Program-made: the position numbers and the translations under genes
Shown here: positions 1-6,882 of the stretch, one piece after another
Position numbering within the stretch: the stretch's first letter is position 1
How the letters are laid out: each line of letters starts with the position of its first letter
Notes under the pieces: generated by a model
Told to the model about the DNA's origin: nothing
Databases searched by the model: none
The model's input: the letters and a program-made list of their open reading frames with translations, nothing else
NCBI GenBank assembly: GCA_005879095.1
Contig: VBLM01000171.1
Span: forward strand, 1-8,916
Length of the DNA: 8,916 nucleotides
Direction of reading: 5' to 3'
Source of the DNA: Deltaproteobacteria bacterium
Lineage (GTDB): Bacteria; Myxococcota; Myxococcia; Myxococcales; 40CM-4-68-19

Positions 1-1493
1 CAGATCTTCTTCAGGCGGTCGCCGGAGCGCGGGTCCTTCCACCAACCGGCGGACTCGAGCTGCGCCTCCAGCACCGCGCCGAGCAGCGGCATCGCGCTGC
101 GCATCCACGGCTCCGCCTCCAGCGCCCAGCGCGCCGCATCATCGTCGCTCAGCGTCGCGAACGTGGCCCGTTGCAGCAGCTTGCGGTAGAGGGCGGCTTG
201 CGCTTCCGCCGTCTGCGGACCCTCGCGCCGCCGCACCTCGAACAAGACCAGCGCGGCCGCCCGGCGCGCGGCCAGCAGCCTGCGCGCGGCCTGGGTGTGC
301 ACGAGATCGTCGAGCGGCTCGCCGCGGAGCTGGGTCGCGTCGCGCAGCCAGGCGGGATCGCCCGCCAGCTCCTCGAACAGTTGCGCCACACCCTCGGCGG
401 CGGAGCCGTCGCCGAGCTGAGCGAGCTCCCAGCGCGACGACTGCGTCAGCGTACCGCCGAGCGCCCGCGCTCCCTCGTGAAACGTCGCGCGCTGTTCGTC
501 GAATCCACCCGCCGGCCGCAGCGAGAGCCGCACGTCGCGCGGCGGATCGACGAGCAGCGCGAGCGGTCGCGCGCCCTTCGACGGCGAGGGTTCGGCGTCG
601 ACTTGCAGCGCCGCCGGCACCTCGATCGTGAGCTGCGCGAAAACCTGCTTCGCCGCGGGCCAGGCATGCCCCGGCGCAAACTGCGGATCTGCCAGCGCCG
701 ATCGCGACAAGCGCGGCAGGTCCGCCCGGCGCAGCCGATCCACCGTGACGCCGAGGTTGCGCACTGCGGTCTGCCCGACGGCCGTCGAGGCGACTTCGTC
801 CGTCGCCGCGAGCGTCTTCTCGGCCAGCGCCGCCAGATCGGCGACCGGCATGCCGTGGGCGCGCTCCTCGATCTCGATCCAGCTTCCCAGCCGAAGCGTC
901 GCGATGGCCTTGAGCACGGCGGCGTCACGCGCGATCACCAGCGGCGCGAGCGGCTGTGCGGCATGTGCCTCCGCCTGCGCGATGGCCGCGCGCTTTTGCG
1001 CGTTGGCCTCTTCGGTCAACAGCCGATCGAGATCGCGCTCGCCGTGCTCGGGCCGTGCGTCGCCCGGCGCCGCGAAGACCAGCTGAGCGCGCGCTCTCTC
1101 GAGCGCATCGATCTCGGCTCCTGCTTCGCGCGCGACCGCGAGCGTCGCGATCTGCTGCCGCAACAGCCGCAGCGCGTCCGCGTCGGCGCCTTTCGCCTTC
1201 GCCGCCGCCGCGGTCACGAGGTCGATCGAATCGCGCTGCGCGAGCTGCGGATGTTCCGCCAGCGCGCTCGCCGGCATCGGTCCGGCGCCGGTCGTCCATC
1301 GCTTCCAGAGCAGATCGCCCTCGGCGCGAAACAAGGCGTGCGCCTCGTCCGAAAGCTCCGCGGCGGCTTTCCGGGGATCGGGAGGCAACGTCCCCGCGCC
1401 GGTCGCTGAGGAACCGCCGCCGTTGCGAACCGGCGCGGAAGCCGCATGCTCGCAACCGACCGCGACGATCGCTGCCAGGCAGAGTGCTTTCAC
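1..1493 (-). CDS. Predicted lipoprotein, gluzincin (M2/M3-like) metallopeptidase homologue with degenerate zinc motif; C-terminus outside window
   Basis: This frame is open for 497 codons and runs off the left edge. I chose the GTG at 1493-1491 because it gives a lipoprotein-type signal peptide, MKALCLAAIVAVGC, with Cys14 as the candidate lipidated residue; -3 is Ala, a weaker lipobox than usual. An Ala/Arg/Glu-rich helical region follows (about residues 85-300). Residues 318-375 resemble the active-site helices of M2/M3-type gluzincins: a DVRLSLRP strand, a GGFDEQR lead-in, then FHEGARALG where FHExGHALH is expected, and AEGVAQLFEEL carrying the usual third-ligand Glu (E368). H339, E340 and E368 are present, but the second zinc His is Arg343 (codon CGG). 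The position 343 to 368 spacing of 25 matches thimet-type enzymes. I infer an envelope protein that is probably inactive as a peptidase, or that binds metal differently. It is divergent from the EpmA gene. The family call is from motif reading only; the coding call is secure. Confidence 0.72.
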   Translation of the reverse strand, partial: MKALCLAAIVAVGCEHAASAPVRNGGGSSATGAGTLPPDPRKAAAELSDEAHALFRAEGDLLWKRWTTGAGPMPASALAEHPQLAQRDSIDLVTAAAAKAKGADADALRLLRQQIATLAVAREAGAEIDALERARAQLVFAAPGDARPEHGERDLDRLLTEEANAQKRAAIAQAEAHAAQPLAPLVIARDAAVLKAIATLRLGSWIEIEERAHGMPVADLAALAEKTLAATDEVASTAVGQTAVRNLGVTVDRLRRADLPRLSRSALADPQFAPGHAWPAAKQVFAQLTIEVPAALQVDAEPSPSKGARPLALLVDPPRDVRLSLRPAGGFDEQRATFHEGARALGGTLTQSSRWELAQLGDGSAAEGVAQLFEELAGDPAWLRDATQLRGEPLDDLVHTQAARRLLAARRAAALVLFEVRRREGPQTAEAQAALYRKLLQRATFATLSDDDAARWALEAEPWMRSAMPLLGAVLEAQLESAGWWKDPRSGDRLKKI

Positions 1494-1566
1494 TCGCGTC
1501 TGAGTCGCATTTGACCGGCGCGCGAGCAAGGGTTTTTCCGCCTCGTTTGCGCTATGAAGCACCGCG
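1494..1566. promoter_or_regulatory. Divergent intergenic region between lipoprotein gene and epmA-like gene
   Basis: This 73-bp gap separates two divergently read genes and must hold the promoters of both unless transcription enters from elsewhere. Neither start has a clear Shine-Dalgarno sequence. A TATGAA hexamer ending 7 nt before the epmA-like ATG is a possible -10 element, but I could not pair it with a good -35. The gap also contains one isolated TTTGACC half-site of the palindrome found downstream; it has no matching second half, so I do not call it an operator. Confidence 0.4.
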
Positions 1567-2601
1567 ATGCCGGCCACCGCCGAGATGGCTTCCGCCCGCG
1601 CGGCCATGACCGGCGCGCTCCGCGACGGGCTGTCGGCGCTCGGATACCTCGAGGTCGAGACGCCGATCGCGGTGCCCTTCGGCGGGCAGGAGCCGCATCT
1701 GCGACCGTTCGAGACGGTCTTCACGCCCGATCCGCCGATTCCACCCGGCGGCGTGCACGATCGCAAAAAGCTGCACCTGCACACCAGCCCCGAATACGCG
1801 ATGAAGCGGCTGCTCGCGCGGCCCGGCTTCTCGCGCTGCTACCAGTTCGCGCGCGTCTTCCGCGACGGCGAAGTATCGCGAACGCACAATCCCGAGTTCA
1901 CGCTGCTCGAGTTCTACGCCTCGCCGGGCAGCGCCGATTCGATCATGGCCGATCTGGAAAATCTGATCGCGAAGCTCGCCCGGTCGGCGCCGGCGCGGAA
2001 AGGCCATGGTCGCGGCACAGACGAGATCTCGCTCGCTCCGCCGTTCGAGCGCATCGCCTGCCGCGAAGCTTTCGCGCGCTGGGCCGGATTCGATCCGCTG
2101 CCGCTCGACGCCGACGCCTTCGCCCAGGCCGCGCGCGCGGTGGGCGTGCGGCCTGCACAAAACGCTTCCTGGGACGAGGTCTTCACGCAGGTTCTGCTGG
2201 AGAAGATCGAACCCTGCCTCGGCATCGAGAAGCCGACGTACCTGACCGAATATCCCGCATCGCAGGCCGCGCTCGCCCGACTCAAACCCGGCGACCCGCG
2301 CGTGGCCGAACGCTTCGAGCTCTACGCAGGCGGCCTCGAGCTCGCCAATGGTTTTGCCGAATTGTGCGACTCGCATGAGCAACGCAAGCGGCTGCAGGAC
2401 GAGCAGCGACAGAGGGCTGCGCTCGGCCGCGATGTCTTTCCGCTCGACGAGGAATTCCTCCACGCCCTCGATCAGATCGGCGAAGCGGGCGGCGTCGCGC
2501 TCGGCGTCGATCGCCTGCTGATGCTGCTCACCGGAGCGCAATCGATCGCCGAGGTGCTGCTCTTCCCCGCCGCCGACGAGTACCCGAGGGCGCGCTCGTG
2601 A
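1567..2601 (+). CDS. epmA: EpmA-type (GenX/PoxA/YjeA) EF-P--(R)-beta-lysine ligase
   Basis: A 344-residue paralogue of the class II lysyl-tRNA synthetase catalytic core, without an anticodon-binding domain, close to the 325-residue length of E. coli EpmA. Visible landmarks: LEVETP at 28-33, TSPEYAMKRLL at 73-83, class II motif 2 at 98-117 with R99 and E102 followed by the EpmA-typical HNPEFTLLEFY, AERFELYAGGLELANGF at 247-263, and motif 3 GGVALGVDRL at 308-317. The Ala at 311 is where EpmA has Ala298 and true LysRS has Gly, which supports ligase rather than tRNA synthetase function. In characterised bacteria EpmA attaches (R)-beta-lysine to a conserved Lys of elongation factor P, helping ribosomes through polyproline stretches. 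EpmB and EF-P genes are not in this window. ATG 1567 is taken as the start; ATG 1585 (Met7) is an in-frame alternative. The stop overlaps the plsC start by 4 bp (GTGA), indicating translational coupling. Confidence 0.9.
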   Translation: MPATAEMASARAAMTGALRDGLSALGYLEVETPIAVPFGGQEPHLRPFETVFTPDPPIPPGGVHDRKKLHLHTSPEYAMKRLLARPGFSRCYQFARVFRDGEVSRTHNPEFTLLEFYASPGSADSIMADLENLIAKLARSAPARKGHGRGTDEISLAPPFERIACREAFARWAGFDPLPLDADAFAQAARAVGVRPAQNASWDEVFTQVLLEKIEPCLGIEKPTYLTEYPASQAALARLKPGDPRVAERFELYAGGLELANGFAELCDSHEQRKRLQDEQRQRAALGRDVFPLDEEFLHALDQIGEAGGVALGVDRLLMLLTGAQSIAEVLLFPAADEYPRARS

Positions 2602-3338
2602 TCGTCCTCCGCTTCCTGCGCACCGTCGCCGGCTGGACCGCGATCCTCTTCTCCACGATGGCACACGCGCTGTTGATCGGCCTCAACGGCGAATCCGACG
2701 TCTCCGAGCGCCTGCTGCGCAACTGGGCCCGTTTGTTCCTCTGGGTCGCCGGGGCGCGCGTCACCGTACGCTACGACGCGCCCCTGGAAAAGGGCAGGAG
2801 CTACGTCTTCGTCTCCAACCACACTTCGAACCTCGACGCGCCGGCGATCCTCTCGGTGATCGATCACCCGCTGCGTTTCATCGCCAAGAAGGAGCTGTCC
2901 CGCATCCCTGTCTTTGGCTGGGCCGCGCGCCGGATGGGGCACGTCTTCATCGATCGCAAGGATTCCTCTCGCGCGACCAAGGCCATCCGCGGTCGCATCG
3001 AAAGGGGTCTTACCGGCGCGGGGCTGTTCTTCTTCGCCGAAGGCACGCGCTCGACCACCGACGAGCTCTTGCCGTTCAAGAAGGGCGCCGCCATCGCCGC
3101 GCTCGACACCGGCCTCGACTGCGTCCCGATCGCCGTCGCCGGCGCGCGCGACGTGCTCAAGCCGAAAGGCTTCTCGCTCTTCCAGCCGGGCCCGGTGGCG
3201 GTCGTGTTCGGCGCGCCGATCCCGATCGCCGGACACTCGCTGCAGCAGCGCGACGCGCTCGTCGCGGAGCAACGGCAGGCCGTCGAGCGCGCGCTCACGG
3301 AAGCGCGGGCCCTCGTTTCCTCCGCTCGGGCACGTTAA
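2598..3338 (+). CDS. plsC: 1-acyl-sn-glycerol-3-phosphate acyltransferase (PlsC family)
   Basis: A 246-residue membrane-associated lysophosphatidate acyltransferase, which adds the second acyl chain in phosphatidic acid synthesis. The family motifs appear in order. Motif I is NHTSNLD (74-80), the catalytic His75/Asp80 pair. Motif II lies around FIDRKDSSRA (117-126). Motif III is FFAEGTRS (145-152), which binds the glycerol phosphate. Motif IV is near VPIAVAGA (176-183). An N-terminal hydrophobic segment (about 8-29) probably anchors it to the inner membrane. The GTG start at 2598 lies inside the stop of the upstream epmA-like gene, so the two form one transcription unit. The functional link between an EF-P modifier and phospholipid synthesis is not obvious; the pairing may be positional only. 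Acyl-ACP versus acyl-CoA preference cannot be read from sequence. Confidence 0.9.
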   Translation: MIVLRFLRTVAGWTAILFSTMAHALLIGLNGESDVSERLLRNWARLFLWVAGARVTVRYDAPLEKGRSYVFVSNHTSNLDAPAILSVIDHPLRFIAKKELSRIPVFGWAARRMGHVFIDRKDSSRATKAIRGRIERGLTGAGLFFFAEGTRSTTDELLPFKKGAAIAALDTGLDCVPIAVAGARDVLKPKGFSLFQPGPVAVVFGAPIPIAGHSLQQRDALVAEQRQAVERALTEARALVSSARAR

Positions 3339-3396
3339 AGTCCCGGTCCGTGATGCGGCACCCCCCGACCACCGCCGATCCGTCGCTGGCGGGCAT

Positions 3397-4749
3397 CTAG
3401 ACCACGCGCAGGATCAGGCATTTCAGGTAGCGCGTTTCCGGGACGCCGAGCAGTGTGGGGTGGTCGCGCGCGGCGCCGCGGCGTTCGACGACCTGGACGC
3501 GGCGCTTCGCGTCGCCGGCCGCGGCGAGGACGGTCGTTTCGAATTGCGCGTCGTCGATGTGGAACGAGCAGGAACAGGTGACGAGCACGCCGCCGGGGTT
3601 GAGCAGGTGGAAAGCGCGGAGATTGATCTCCTTGTATCCCCGCAGCGCCGGGTCGACCGACGACTTCGCTTTCGCGAATGCGGGCGGGTCGAGGACGATG
3701 GTGTCGTACCGCTCGCCTCGCTCCGACTCCTCGCGCAGCAGATCGAACGCGTTGGCCACCTTGAACTCGACGTTGCGCACGCCGTTGCGGGCGGCGGCGG
3801 CGCGGCCTTGCGCGGCGGCCTGTTCGCCGATGTCGACGGCGACGACGTTGTCCGCGCGGCGCGCGAGTTGCAGCGCGAAGGCGCCGCCGTACGTGAAACA
3901 ATCGAGCGCGCGACCGCGGGCGTAACGGCCCGCTTCGACGCGGTTCTCCGCTTGATCGAGGAAGGCCCCCGTCTTCTGGCCTTCGAGCAGGTCGGCGGCG
4001 AGCGTGATCTCGCCTTCGAGGAATTCGACCGGACCGGGCGGGTCGCCGCGCAACATGCCCTTCCGCTGCGGGAGGCCCTCGTGTGCGCGGACGCGGACGT
4101 CGTTGCGCTCGACGATCGCGCGCGGGTGGACGAGCTCCTGCAGAAGATTGGCGAAGAGCTCGCGGCGTGCGTCGGTGGCTTCGATCAGCGTCTGCACGCT
4201 GAGGCAGTCGGCGTAGCGATCGACGATCAGGCCGGGGAGGAGATCGGCCTCGCCGTGGACGAGGCGTACTGCGCGGCGGCGCTCCGGATCCGGCACGATC
4301 GTGTCGCGCAACCCTTTCGCCTGCGCCAGGCGGCGCGCGAAGAAAGCGTCGTCGATCGGTTCGTCCTCGCGCGTGAGCAGCCGCACCGCGATCTGGCTCT
4401 GCGCGCCGTAGAAGGCCTTGCCGACGAACCAGCCGCGTTCGTCGGCGAGCCGGACCACTTCTCCGCCGGCGAGCGTTTCGGGAGAGGCGAGATCGGAGCG
4501 GTAGATCCAGACGTGGCCCTGGTCGAGCCGTTCGACCGCCCGGCGCGAGAGGACGACGGTGGGCTCGTCGGAGGTTCCCCGGGTCTCGCCGATGCTGCCG
4601 AGCACCGGCGGCGGACGGACCGGCCTCGGTTTGGTCGTTTGACCAAATCGCCCGCGGTCTCGAGGGCGCACGTCGCGCACGGCGCGGGAGCCGTGCTTGA
4701 CCCGCTCCTGGCGTCTTGCGTCCTTCGGCGATTTCGGGGGCTCGCTCAT
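3397..4749 (-). CDS. rlmI: RlmI-type 23S rRNA (cytosine-5) methyltransferase with N-terminal extension
   Basis: A 450-residue class I SAM-dependent RNA methyltransferase. Residues 64-140 form a PUA-like domain (VVLSRRAVERLDQGHVWIY). About 160-235 is the linker domain, and 255-450 the Rossmann domain. Diagnostic motifs are GQKTGAFLDQAENR (257-270), LDCFTYGGAFAL (282-293, SAM-binding loop), AVDIGEQA (304-311), LDPPAFAKAKS (353-363) and the TCSCSFHID segment (391-399) with the candidate catalytic Cys. E. coli RlmI makes m5C1962 in 23S rRNA and is about 396 residues long. The extra length here is a basic, Pro/Arg-rich N-terminal tail (1-62). ATG 4749 is the only convenient start that keeps the tail; a shorter start inside it cannot be excluded. 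The palindrome at 4630-4647 encodes FGQTTK (residues 35-40) in that tail. The gene is divergent from the acyl-CoA dehydrogenase gene and convergent with plsC. Confidence 0.9.
   Translation of the reverse strand: MSEPPKSPKDARRQERVKHGSRAVRDVRPRDRGRFGQTTKPRPVRPPPVLGSIGETRGTSDEPTVVLSRRAVERLDQGHVWIYRSDLASPETLAGGEVVRLADERGWFVGKAFYGAQSQIAVRLLTREDEPIDDAFFARRLAQAKGLRDTIVPDPERRRAVRLVHGEADLLPGLIVDRYADCLSVQTLIEATDARRELFANLLQELVHPRAIVERNDVRVRAHEGLPQRKGMLRGDPPGPVEFLEGEITLAADLLEGQKTGAFLDQAENRVEAGRYARGRALDCFTYGGAFALQLARRADNVVAVDIGEQAAAQGRAAAARNGVRNVEFKVANAFDLLREESERGERYDTIVLDPPAFAKAKSSVDPALRGYKEINLRAFHLLNPGGVLVTCSCSFHIDDAQFETTVLAAAGDAKRRVQVVERRGAARDHPTLLGVPETRYLKCLILRVV
4630..4647. repeat. Palindrome copy A, inside the 5' end of rlmI
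   Basis: Perfect 7-bp arms TTTGGTC and GACCAAA flank a 4-nt spacer (GTTT). It lies 103-120 nt into rlmI, exactly covering codons 35-40, and 146-163 bp upstream of the acyl-CoA dehydrogenase ATG. Read in the rlmI direction it differs from copy D by a single base (ACC versus GCC). It could be an operator acting on either divergent gene, or a member of a dispersed repeat family. Confidence 0.75.
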
Positions 4750-4780
4750 CGGCCGCGCACTCTACACGCGGCGGGCCTGC

Positions 4781-4786
4781 TACGCT
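4781..4786 (+). promoter_or_regulatory. Candidate -10 element for the acyl-CoA dehydrogenase gene
   Basis: TACGCT fits the TAnnnT -10 pattern and ends 6 nt before ATG 4793, which would place transcription start at or next to the start codon (leaderless mRNA). No Shine-Dalgarno sequence is present upstream of this ATG. The 43-bp gap to rlmI leaves little other room. No convincing -35 was seen. Confidence 0.35.
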
Positions 4787-4792
4787 GCGGTC

Positions 4793-5965
4793 ATGGGAGA
4801 ACCGTTGCTGGAGGAAGCGGGACGGATCGCGCGCGTGTTCGCGAGGGAGCGGCTGCTGCCGCGGGCCCGCGAGCTGGAGCGGCACGGCGGGACACCGGGC
4901 ACCGACGTTCCGCTGATCGGCCTGATGCGCGAGCTGGCCGAGACGCTGGGGCTGCCCGAGATGGCGCGCGATGCGGCGCAGGAGACGGGCGCCGACGGCG
5001 CGCTGCTCGCGAGCCCCGGGCTGACCGGCACGCTGTTGTACGAGCTGACGCGGGTCCTGCCCGGATTCGCGCTTTCGTTTGGCGCCAGCCTGGGGCTGTG
5101 CGGCCAGTCGCTGCTGCGGCGGGGTACGCCGGCGCAGCGCGAGCGGTGGGCGGCGCCGGTGCTGTCGTTCACGCGGATCGGCTGCTGGGCGCTGACCGAG
5201 CCGGAAGCGGGCAGCGACGCGTTCTCGCTGCGCACGGCGGCGCGTCGCCTGCCCGACGGCGGCTTCGCGCTTTCCGGTGAAAAGTCCTTCATCACCAACG
5301 CGCCGATCGCCGACGTGCTGGTGGTCTACGCGCGCATCCACGGCGCACCATACGACGGCGAGATCCGCCCGTTCGTGCTCGAGCGCTCCGACCCGGGCGT
5401 CTCCACCAGTCCGCCGCTCGACAAGATGGGCATGCGCGCTTCGCCCACCGGCTCCATCTACCTCGACGAGGTGCGCGTTCCGGCCGATCGGTTGCTGGGC
5501 GATGCGGAGGAGAGCGGGAAGCGCACCGCGATCGAGACGCTGCTCGGCGAGCGTGCCGGGCTGGCGGGAATGGGACTGGCGATCGTCGAGGAGAGCCTGC
5601 AGCTCGCGACCGAGTACGCGAAGGAGCGGAGGCAGTTCGGCCAGCCGATCGCGCAGTTCCAGGCGGTGCAGCTGCGGCTGGCGCGGATGTACGCGGCGCA
5701 GGAGACGGTGCGCGCGCTGCTCGATCGCGGGCGCGCGCTGGCCGATTCGGGCGACGCGTCGCTGGCGTATTTCTGCGCGGCCAAGTACACCTCGTCGACG
5801 CTGGCGACCGAGTGCGCGCTCGATGCCGTGCAGATTCTGGGCGGGAACGGATACACGGCCGACTATCGCGTCGAAGGCCTTGCGCGCGACGCGAAGCTGC
5901 TCGAAATCGGCGGCGGCACGAGCGACATCCAGTTGCTCGCGGTGGCGCGCGAGTTGCTCAGGTAG
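4793..5965 (+). CDS. Acyl-CoA dehydrogenase, isovaleryl/long-chain-type catalytic Glu position
   Basis: A 390-residue FAD flavoenzyme that desaturates an acyl-CoA at alpha-beta and passes electrons to ETF. It has the ACAD signatures CWALTEPEAGSDAF (131-144), FITNAPIAD (166-174), MGMRASPT (212-219), an FG-Q-IAQFQAVQ segment (282-293) and QILGGNGYTADYRVEGLARDAK (347-368). In most ACADs the catalytic base is the Glu of an IxEGT motif. Here that stretch is EIGGGTSDIQ, with Gly374 replacing it. A Glu instead occurs at 253 in LLGERAGLAGMGLAI, matching the helix-G position used by isovaleryl-CoA and long-chain ACADs, so the enzyme is probably active. The substrate is not determined. ATG 4793 gives a normal-length N-terminus; the frame is open further upstream, but that part lies over the rlmI promoter region. 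It overlaps the EamA gene tail-to-tail by 8 bp. Confidence 0.9.
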   Translation: MGEPLLEEAGRIARVFARERLLPRARELERHGGTPGTDVPLIGLMRELAETLGLPEMARDAAQETGADGALLASPGLTGTLLYELTRVLPGFALSFGASLGLCGQSLLRRGTPAQRERWAAPVLSFTRIGCWALTEPEAGSDAFSLRTAARRLPDGGFALSGEKSFITNAPIADVLVVYARIHGAPYDGEIRPFVLERSDPGVSTSPPLDKMGMRASPTGSIYLDEVRVPADRLLGDAEESGKRTAIETLLGERAGLAGMGLAIVEESLQLATEYAKERRQFGQPIAQFQAVQLRLARMYAAQETVRALLDRGRALADSGDASLAYFCAAKYTSSTLATECALDAVQILGGNGYTADYRVEGLARDAKLLEIGGGTSDIQLLAVARELLR

Positions 5966-6809
5966 TTTTCCTCGGCAGGATGGCCAAGGCGACGCCGGCG
6001 ATGATCGCTCCGCCGCCAAAGACGAGGCGAGCAGTTGGCCGTTCGCCCAAGAGCGCGATTCCGCCGGCGGCGGCGAGTGGCGGAACCGAGATCTGCAGGA
6101 TGGCGGCGGTGGACAGGCGCAGGTGCGGCATCGCGGTGTTCCACAGGCTGTAGCCGAGGCCGGACGCGAGCGCGCCGGAAGCGACCGCGAGCGCTGCGCC
6201 GGTTTCCGACAGCGCGGCGGCGGGCGGCGCGAAGAGCAGGGCGGCGACCCACAGGGCGGCAGCGAACGGCGCGCTGCGGATGAACGCGTCGGCGGTCGCG
6301 GCGATGCCGTCGCGCGCGTACCGGCCGCGCAGCGAATACGCGCCCCACGAGAGACCGGCGACGATCATCGCCGCTGCCGCCGCGAACGGCGGAGCCTGCG
6401 CACCGGGGAGCGTCAGGCCCGCGAGGCCGGCCAGCGCCAGCGCGAGTCCCGCCCAGGTGCGCGGCGGAGGACGCTCGCCGTGCACGACGGCGGCCCCGAT
6501 CATCGTCGCCTGCACGGTTCCAAAGAGGAGAAACGCGCCGATCCCGGCCGAGAGCCGCAGGTACGCCCAGGAAAACGGCGCGGCGTACAGGAACAGCCAG
6601 AGCGCCGATCGCCAGCCGGCCTCCGCGCCGGCACGCTGTCGATTGCGCGAGAGGATCCACATCATCGCGGCCCCCGAGAGCAGCCGCAGCGCCGCGAAGG
6701 AAGCCGCGCCGGCCTGGCCTGCGCCGAGCGCGCGGCGGGTGAGCAGCGAGTTGGAGGCGAAAGCGCACAGGGTCAGCGCGCAGACGACGATCAGGCGGGC
6801 CCGCGGCAT
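5958..6809 (-). CDS. EamA-family (DMT superfamily) transporter
   Basis: A 283-residue inner-membrane protein that is almost entirely hydrophobic, with about ten expected transmembrane helices arranged as two EamA repeats. Each repeat ends with the family's GER turn followed by a Gly-rich helix: HGERPPPRTWAGLALALAGLAG (110-131) and LGERPTARLVFGGGAIIAGVAL (254-275). ARSWGAYSL-like segments (AGLSWGAYSLRGR, 151-163) open the second repeat. EamA proteins are mostly metabolite exporters (amino acids, metabolites, drugs), but substrate cannot be assigned from sequence. ATG 6809 has no Shine-Dalgarno sequence. The gene is divergent from tetR, with two palindromes in the 85-bp gap, the classic layout of a TetR-controlled exporter. 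Its last codons overlap the end of the acyl-CoA dehydrogenase gene. Confidence 0.88.
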   Translation of the reverse strand: MPRARLIVVCALTLCAFASNSLLTRRALGAGQAGAASFAALRLLSGAAMMWILSRNRQRAGAEAGWRSALWLFLYAAPFSWAYLRLSAGIGAFLLFGTVQATMIGAAVVHGERPPPRTWAGLALALAGLAGLTLPGAQAPPFAAAAAMIVAGLSWGAYSLRGRYARDGIAATADAFIRSAPFAAALWVAALLFAPPAAALSETGAALAVASGALASGLGYSLWNTAMPHLRLSTAAILQISVPPLAAAGGIALLGERPTARLVFGGGAIIAGVALAILPRKTT

Positions 6810-6815
6810 CGCGGT

Positions 6816-6821
6816 ACGCTA
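6816..6821 (-). promoter_or_regulatory. Candidate -10 element for the EamA transporter gene
   Basis: On the minus strand this reads TAGCGT, a TAnnnT hexamer ending exactly 6 nt before the transporter ATG, the same arrangement as at the acyl-CoA dehydrogenase gene. If real, transcription starts at the ATG, and palindrome B (6830-6851) would cover the -35 region, where a bound repressor would exclude RNA polymerase. The match is short, so confidence is low. Confidence 0.35.
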
Positions 6822-6829
6822 TCGCAAGT

Positions 6830-6851
6830 TTCTTGGTCATTTGACCAAGAA
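6830..6851. promoter_or_regulatory. Palindrome copy B, probable TetR operator
   Basis: A perfect inverted repeat: left arm TTCTTGGTCA, spacer TT, right arm TGACCAAGAA. The size and symmetry are typical of TetR-family operators. It lies 21-42 bp upstream of the EamA transporter ATG and 44 bp upstream of the tetR ATG. Its centre is 54 bp from that of copy C, close to five helical turns, so two bound dimers would sit on the same DNA face. Binding by the adjacent TetR protein is inferred. Confidence 0.65.
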
Positions 6852-6882
6852 CCACTTGACCTCCTCTGAAGCGCCGAGCAAA

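Noticed and set aside
171..1409. 412-codon open frame on the plus strand at the left end
   Set aside because: The minus-strand frame here has a signal peptide, normal composition and a peptidase-like motif region; the plus frame is Arg-rich without motifs.
1509..1516. ATTTGACC, a half-site of the palindrome family in the lipoprotein/epmA gap
   Set aside because: The opposite arm is absent, so it is likely a chance 8-mer match.
3339..3396. Possible bidirectional terminator between plsC and rlmI
   Set aside because: Only short interrupted GGTC/GACC pairings with a long loop and no T-run; not enough for a terminator call.
4697..4792. Upstream in-frame extension of the acyl-CoA dehydrogenase
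   Set aside because: It overlaps the divergent rlmI start and adds no family-like sequence; ATG 4793 gives normal length.
3335..6019. 894-codon open frame on the minus strand, and similar long open frames at 2914-5280 (+) and 5863-7521 (-)
   Set aside because: Their Arg/Ala/Pro-rich translations show no family motifs and overlap genes with clear domains (rlmI, acyl-CoA dehydrogenase, EamA, tetR). They result from high GC content.
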